From Mucilaginibacter ginkgonis (GTDB lineage: Bacteria; Bacteroidota; Bacteroidia; Sphingobacteriales; Sphingobacteriaceae): a stretch of 64,000 bases of DNA. Position 1 is the first letter of the stretch; each line of letters opens with the position of its first letter. A program made the translations under genes and the position numbers. The stretch covers positions 2,976,001 to 3,040,000 of the forward strand of contig NZ_CP066775.1 in assembly GCF_009754905.2 (NCBI RefSeq), given 5' to 3'. Below the pieces are notes generated by a model that had not been told where the DNA came from, searched no databases, and worked only from the letters and a program-made list of their open reading frames with translations. Below are positions 60,379 through 64,000 of the stretch, piece after piece.

Positions 60379-60429
60379 AATAAGCTGATTAAAATTCTTT
60401 TATTTATTATCGTACCTCTATTAGATAAG

Positions 60430-61284
60430 ATGTTTAAAGATACAGTTTTTCAGAAAAAGACAACCCTCAATGCAGGCGGCAGACTTATAGATTTAAGCCA
60501 CCCAAAGGTGATGGGTATCATCAATCTTACTCCAGACTCGTTTTATGCAAGCAGCCGCCGGCAGATCATGGAGGACGTGTTGCATCAGGCCGAAAAGATG
60601 CTCAACGATGGTGCTTCTTTTTTAGACCTCGGCGCTTATTCGTCCCGGCCGGGGGCATCTGATATCTTTGAAGAAGAAGAAGCCATCCGCTTGATACCTG
60701 TTGTCGAAGCCATCGCCAGCAAATTTCCTGAAGCTGTAATTTCCGTTGATACTTTCCGTGCCGGAATAGCTGAGTCGGCCGTAAATGCCGGAGCACATAT
60801 TATCAATGACATCTCAGGTGGCGAATTGGATAAACACATGTTTGAAACGGTAGCCCGACTGCAAGTGCCTTATATATTGATGCACATGAAAGGTACACCG
60901 CAAACCATGAAAGACCTTGCTGTTTATGACGATGTGTTCACGGAAGTGTTTACCTATCTCGAAAAAAAGCATTATCAGTTGAAAAATTTAGGTGTTCACG
61001 ATGTGGTCATCGACCCGGGGTTTGGTTTTGCCAAGACCGCCGGACACAGTTTTACGCTGCTTAACCGACTGCGCGACTTTGAGATGCTTGGGTTGCCAAT
61101 CCTTGCCGGAATATCGAGAAAACGTATGATCTACGGCACTTTGGATATCCCAGTCGAAGACGCGCTTAATGGAACAACGGTAGCCAACACCATTGCTTTA
61201 ATGAACGGCGCAAGTATTTTACGTGTTCACGATGTGAAACAAGCAGTTGAAGCAGTGAAAATTTTTGAGGCGGTGAAAACATAG
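60430..61284 (+). CDS. folP: Dihydropteroate synthase
   Basis: 284 residues from the ATG at 60430 (MFKDTVFQKK); the frame extends upstream only through unconserved codons. Folate pathway, condensing para-aminobenzoate with the pterin pyrophosphate; sulfonamide target. Motifs: GIINLTPDSF, DLGAYSSRPGA, DISGG, MHMKGTP and DPGFGFAKT. Divergent from DUF1599. Confidence 0.95.
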   Translation: MFKDTVFQKKTTLNAGGRLIDLSHPKVMGIINLTPDSFYASSRRQIMEDVLHQAEKMLNDGASFLDLGAYSSRPGASDIFEEEEAIRLIPVVEAIASKFPEAVISVDTFRAGIAESAVNAGAHIINDISGGELDKHMFETVARLQVPYILMHMKGTPQTMKDLAVYDDVFTEVFTYLEKKHYQLKNLGVHDVVIDPGFGFAKTAGHSFTLLNRLRDFEMLGLPILAGISRKRMIYGTLDIPVEDALNGTTVANTIALMNGASILRVHDVKQAVEAVKIFEAVKT

Positions 61285-61326
61285 ATAACCACCCTGTGAT
61301 CTATCAATCAGTTTATACATCCCGGC

Positions 61327-61923
61327 TTACTTGGGGTGAAGCGCTTTCAAGAAAGCAAGAAATGCTTTCCTGTTACCAAAAGCCGGGCAATAGGTATGAA
61401 AATATTCCGGTGCGTAGAAATAAAGTTGTCTTGACTTTTTTTGAGTAATGATGTACAACGAGTATTCTTCTGCATCAGATATTCTATGAATGATTGCTTC
61501 TCTTTTACCATTGATAAGAGTGTCTCTTGGCGGACAATCTGCAAAAACACCATCATCCTCAATTTCGAATAAGCGGTTTGCAGTAAAACTTTTCAGGATT
61601 TCATCGCCGTTTGTGATATCTGTAATGTTTTTTAGTTTAATGGGCTCATGTTTAGCAGCTAGTTTTGAATCGTTAATGACCGCAACCATCTTTTTCCACT
61701 TGCCGTTGTTGACCACCCAAACATCATATGCTTTATATTGACCCGACCAATACGAAAAAGATCTTAGAGCAATAGTTAAATCAAAACTACCCACACTCGA
61801 TCTTATCAAAGAATCATCTCCTGAGTTACGTCGGATATTACCTTGGAAATCAGGAATCCTTGTTTGAGCAAAACTTTGACAGAAACCAGCCAGGCAAACC
61901 AATAATATAACCAATTTCTTCAT
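61327..61923 (-). CDS. Secreted hypothetical protein
   Basis: 198 residues with signal peptide (MKKLVILLVCLAGFCQSFAQ). Beta-rich; no recognised motif. Translationally coupled to the GH3-like gene ahead by an ATGA overlap. Function unknown. Confidence 0.75.
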   Translation of the reverse strand: MKKLVILLVCLAGFCQSFAQTRIPDFQGNIRRNSGDDSLIRSSVGSFDLTIALRSFSYWSGQYKAYDVWVVNNGKWKKMVAVINDSKLAAKHEPIKLKNITDITNGDEILKSFTANRLFEIEDDGVFADCPPRDTLINGKREAIIHRISDAEEYSLYIITQKKSRQLYFYAPEYFHTYCPAFGNRKAFLAFLKALHPK

Positions 61924-63455
61924 GCCCTCCTCAATTGCACCTCATCACCAATCTGCTCCAGAATACTTTCTAAATATTCGCGGTTGTTGGCCAAACGGGG
62001 CACCTTGTGCTGACCGCCTAATTTGCCGCGCAGTTTCATCCATTTTAAAAACGTGCCCTGCGGCGCTTTGTGTATCAACGGGCGATGCAGCGCCAGATCT
62101 TTAAAACGCTTGGCATCATAATCCGAATTGAGTTTGCGCAGTGTTTGGTCGAGCAAGTCAACAAAGCGCTCAAACTCTGCAGGCTGCCGCTCAAACTCGA
62201 TGATCCACTCATGCCCTCCCGACTTATTGTCAGAAAAATAAATGGGCCCGGCAGTGTATTCAGAAATTACAGCCCCCGTTTGGCGACAGGCTTCATCTAT
62301 TGCACGGTCAGCATTATCAACAATTACTTCCTCACCAAAAGCGTTGATATAATGCTTGGTACGCCCGGTTATTTGTATCCTGTACGGCGCTAGTGATGTA
62401 AACCGTACGGTATCGCCTATCATATATCGCCATAACCCGGAGTTGGTGCTGATGATCAACGCGTAGTTTTTATGAAGTTCTACTTCATCGAGCGTCAGCG
62501 TTACAGGATGCTCTTCGCCAAGATGTTCCATAGGCAAAAACTCATAGAAAATGCCATAATCCAGCATCAATAGCATCTCACCGTGCTCTTCAAGGTCCTG
62601 TATACCAAAAAAGCCTTCAGTCGCGTTGTAGGTTTCCATGTAAAACATGTTTTCCTTGGGGATCAGCTGCCTGAACTGCTCAAAATAAGGGGTAAAATTT
62701 ACCGCCCCATGAAAGTACAATTCTAAATTAGGCCATACTTCTAACAGGTTCTTTTTGCCGGTTATTTCCAGTATGCGTTTAAAGAGAATAATGTTCCAGG
62801 TAGGCACGCCACTTATACCCGTAACATTAGCGCCTATGGTAGCCCGGGCCATCTTTTCTATCTTCTCCTCAAAGTTTTCAATAAGCGCGATGTCCAATTT
62901 CGGGATGCGATAAAATTCTGCCCAGAGTGGCAGGTTTTTCATGATCACGGCAGACAGATCGCCAAAAAATGTGTCGGCATTCATCTGACTGATCTGGTGG
63001 CTGCCGCCCAGGGTTAATATCTTACCGGTAGACACCCTGCTGTCGGGGTGATGGTTGCAATACAACGTGAATACATCCTTCCCGCCCTTAAAATGGCACT
63101 CTTCGAGCGACTCTTCACTTACCGGAATAAACTTACTACGATCATTAGTAGTACCTGATGATTTGGCAAACCATTTAATTTCCGACGGCCACAGAATTTG
63201 CTGCTCGCCTTTGAGCATGCGCTCTATATAGGGCTTTAAGGTGTCGTAGGTTTGTATGGGAACACGCTCTTTAAACTGGTGCAGGTGTTCGATACTTTTG
63301 TAATGATATTTTTTTCCCCACTCTGTATGCTCTGCTGCCGAGATCAGCTTTTCAAACCACTCTTCCTGTACCTCATTAGGGTATTTTTTGAACAGCTCTA
63401 TCTGGTGAATGCGTTTCTTCATCAACCAGTTAAAAACGGAGTTGAGTACGGTCAT
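61920..63455 (-). CDS. GH3 auxin-responsive promoter family protein
   Basis: 511 residues. Acyl-adenylate-forming fold of the GH3 type: nucleotide motif FAKSSGTTNDRSKFIPVS, YNATEGFFGIQ, and the LRKLNSDYDAKR-type C-terminal segment. Plant GH3 enzymes join acyl acids to amino acids; bacterial members have no known substrate. Between lptB (12-bp gap) and a secreted protein. Confidence 0.92.
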   Translation of the reverse strand: MTVLNSVFNWLMKKRIHQIELFKKYPNEVQEEWFEKLISAAEHTEWGKKYHYKSIEHLHQFKERVPIQTYDTLKPYIERMLKGEQQILWPSEIKWFAKSSGTTNDRSKFIPVSEESLEECHFKGGKDVFTLYCNHHPDSRVSTGKILTLGGSHQISQMNADTFFGDLSAVIMKNLPLWAEFYRIPKLDIALIENFEEKIEKMARATIGANVTGISGVPTWNIILFKRILEITGKKNLLEVWPNLELYFHGAVNFTPYFEQFRQLIPKENMFYMETYNATEGFFGIQDLEEHGEMLLMLDYGIFYEFLPMEHLGEEHPVTLTLDEVELHKNYALIISTNSGLWRYMIGDTVRFTSLAPYRIQITGRTKHYINAFGEEVIVDNADRAIDEACRQTGAVISEYTAGPIYFSDNKSGGHEWIIEFERQPAEFERFVDLLDQTLRKLNSDYDAKRFKDLALHRPLIHKAPQGTFLKWMKLRGKLGGQHKVPRLANNREYLESILEQIGDEVQLRRA

Positions 63456-63467
63456 TCAGCGAGAAGA

Positions 63468-64000
63468 TTAAGGTGCAAAGGTTTTTCTTTTTAGCACAAA
63501 GTTGGCGCCCAGGTAAACTTTACGCACCATCTCATTTGCTGCAAGCACCTCGGGTACACCAGATTCCAGTATCTTACCTTCAAAAAGCAAGTACGCCCTG
63601 TCCGTGATCGACAAGGTTTCCTGTACGTTGTGGTCTGTAATTAAGATACCAATGTTGCGGTGCTTTAATTTAGCAACCATGCTTTGAATTTCTTCAACAG
63701 CGATAGGGTCTACGCCGGCAAAAGGTTCATCAAGCAGGATGAAATTGGGCTCGGCCGCCAAAGCGCGGGCAATCTCGGTGCGGCGGCGTTCGCCACCGGA
63801 TAACAGGTCGCCACGGTTGCGGCGCACCTTGTGCAGGCTAAACTCGTCTATCAGTGACTCCAGTTTCTCCTGCTGGCGCACCTTGTCCATGTTGCCCATC
63901 TCCAACACGGCTTTTATATTATCTTCTACCGTGAGTTTTCTAAAAACAGATGCTTCCTGCGCCAGGTAGCCAATGCCTTTTTGCGCGCGTCGGTACATGG
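63468..64000 (-). CDS. lptB: LPS export ABC transporter ATP-binding protein (5' partial)
   Basis: At least 177 residues; the N-terminus with Walker A is beyond the window. Seen: the Q-loop region [20 protein letters not shown], signature LSGGERRR, Walker [14 protein letters not shown], switch TDHNV. This is the LptB subgroup, energising LPS transport to the outer membrane with LptF/G. Confidence 0.93.
   Translation of the reverse strand, partial: MYRRAQKGIGYLAQEASVFRKLTVEDNIKAVLEMGNMDKVRQQEKLESLIDEFSLHKVRRNRGDLLSGGERRRTEIARALAAEPNFILLDEPFAGVDPIAVEEIQSMVAKLKHRNIGILITDHNVQETLSITDRAYLLFEGKILESGVPEVLAANEMVRKVYLGANFVLKRKTFAP

Noticed and set aside
60211..60429. Upstream extension of folP
   Set aside because: It runs antisense through DUF1599 and has no conserved residues before MFKDTVF.
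1..64000. tRNA or rRNA genes
   Set aside because: No cloverleaf-like or rRNA-like sequence was seen in any intergenic gap; short genes could still be missed by eye.

Overview
The window is a chromosomal stretch of a Bacteroidota bacterium, most likely Sphingobacteriaceae (Mucilaginibacter- or Pedobacter-like). The signs are: several promoters of the Bacteroidota type (TTG, about 19 nt, TAnnTTTG); weak or absent Shine-Dalgarno sequences at many genes; family types typical of the phylum (GH3-like protein, BT_3928-type DoxX protein, DUF1599, split DsbD, type-2-like IleRS); and dense intergenic palindromic repeats. There is no rRNA, tRNA, prophage or CRISPR array. The first gene (M56 peptidase) and the last (lptB) are cut by the window edges.

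Layout. 1-3864: BlaR1-like M56 peptidase with a long C-terminal repeat domain, then recN. 3869-8345 (minus): a carotenoid-tailoring operon (crtD-type desaturase, acyltransferase, glycosyltransferase, CruF-type hydratase) translationally coupled to an upstream antitoxin/PIN-toxin pair. 8389-11084 (minus): PfpI-like protein, LysR regulator, asd. 11249-14006 (plus): threonine dehydrogenase-like SDR, a candidate structured RNA, YebC, and a protein built of 37-residue repeats. 14022-14432: three palindromic repeat elements in a row. 14457-19334 (minus): nagA-pyrH and the rplM-rpsI-rpsB-tsf operon with its promoter and terminator. 19409-23436: the most accessory-looking part, with an AT-rich AbiU2/HEPN-like gene, a complete IS3-family element with a -1 frameshift signal, and structured repeats. 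22158-31653: metabolic, regulatory and DNA-maintenance genes (LLM oxidoreductase, amidohydrolase, nudK, DeoR regulator, cdaA, recO, dgkA-like, atypical SDR, L,D-transpeptidase-like). 31765-36189: ileS-dksA-like-lspA operon. 36370-40096 (minus): radical SAM protein, NarL-type two-component system, an uncharacterised membrane protein and a small CPPxC-ending protein. 40327-49161: metallophosphoesterase, LUD protein, ftsH, rsfS, birA, split dsbD, pfkA, GNAT. 49271-64000: two secreted peptidases, acyltransferase-like and permease genes, rlmD, phosphoribosyltransferase, aroK/DoxX/DUF1599 operon, folP, GH3 and lptB.

The carotenoid genes make a coherent unit: hydration at C-1, 3,4-desaturation, glycosylation and acylation would give a membrane-anchored carotenoid glycoside ester; early steps (crtE, crtB, crtI) are not here. 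Several repeat families recur: a 25-bp inverted-repeat element (four copies), two other paired-arm elements, a REP-like hairpin (copies next to genes and one in frame inside ileS), and a hairpin element whose two copies differ by compensatory changes.

Most interesting for follow-up: the REP-derived peptide in IleRS, the twelve-unit repeat domain on the M56 peptidase, the toxin-antitoxin pair fused to the carotenoid operon, the small CPPxC protein/membrane protein pair beside a two-component system, the candidate RNA at 12236-12335, and the covarying hairpins. All calls come from reading sequence; no database search was run.
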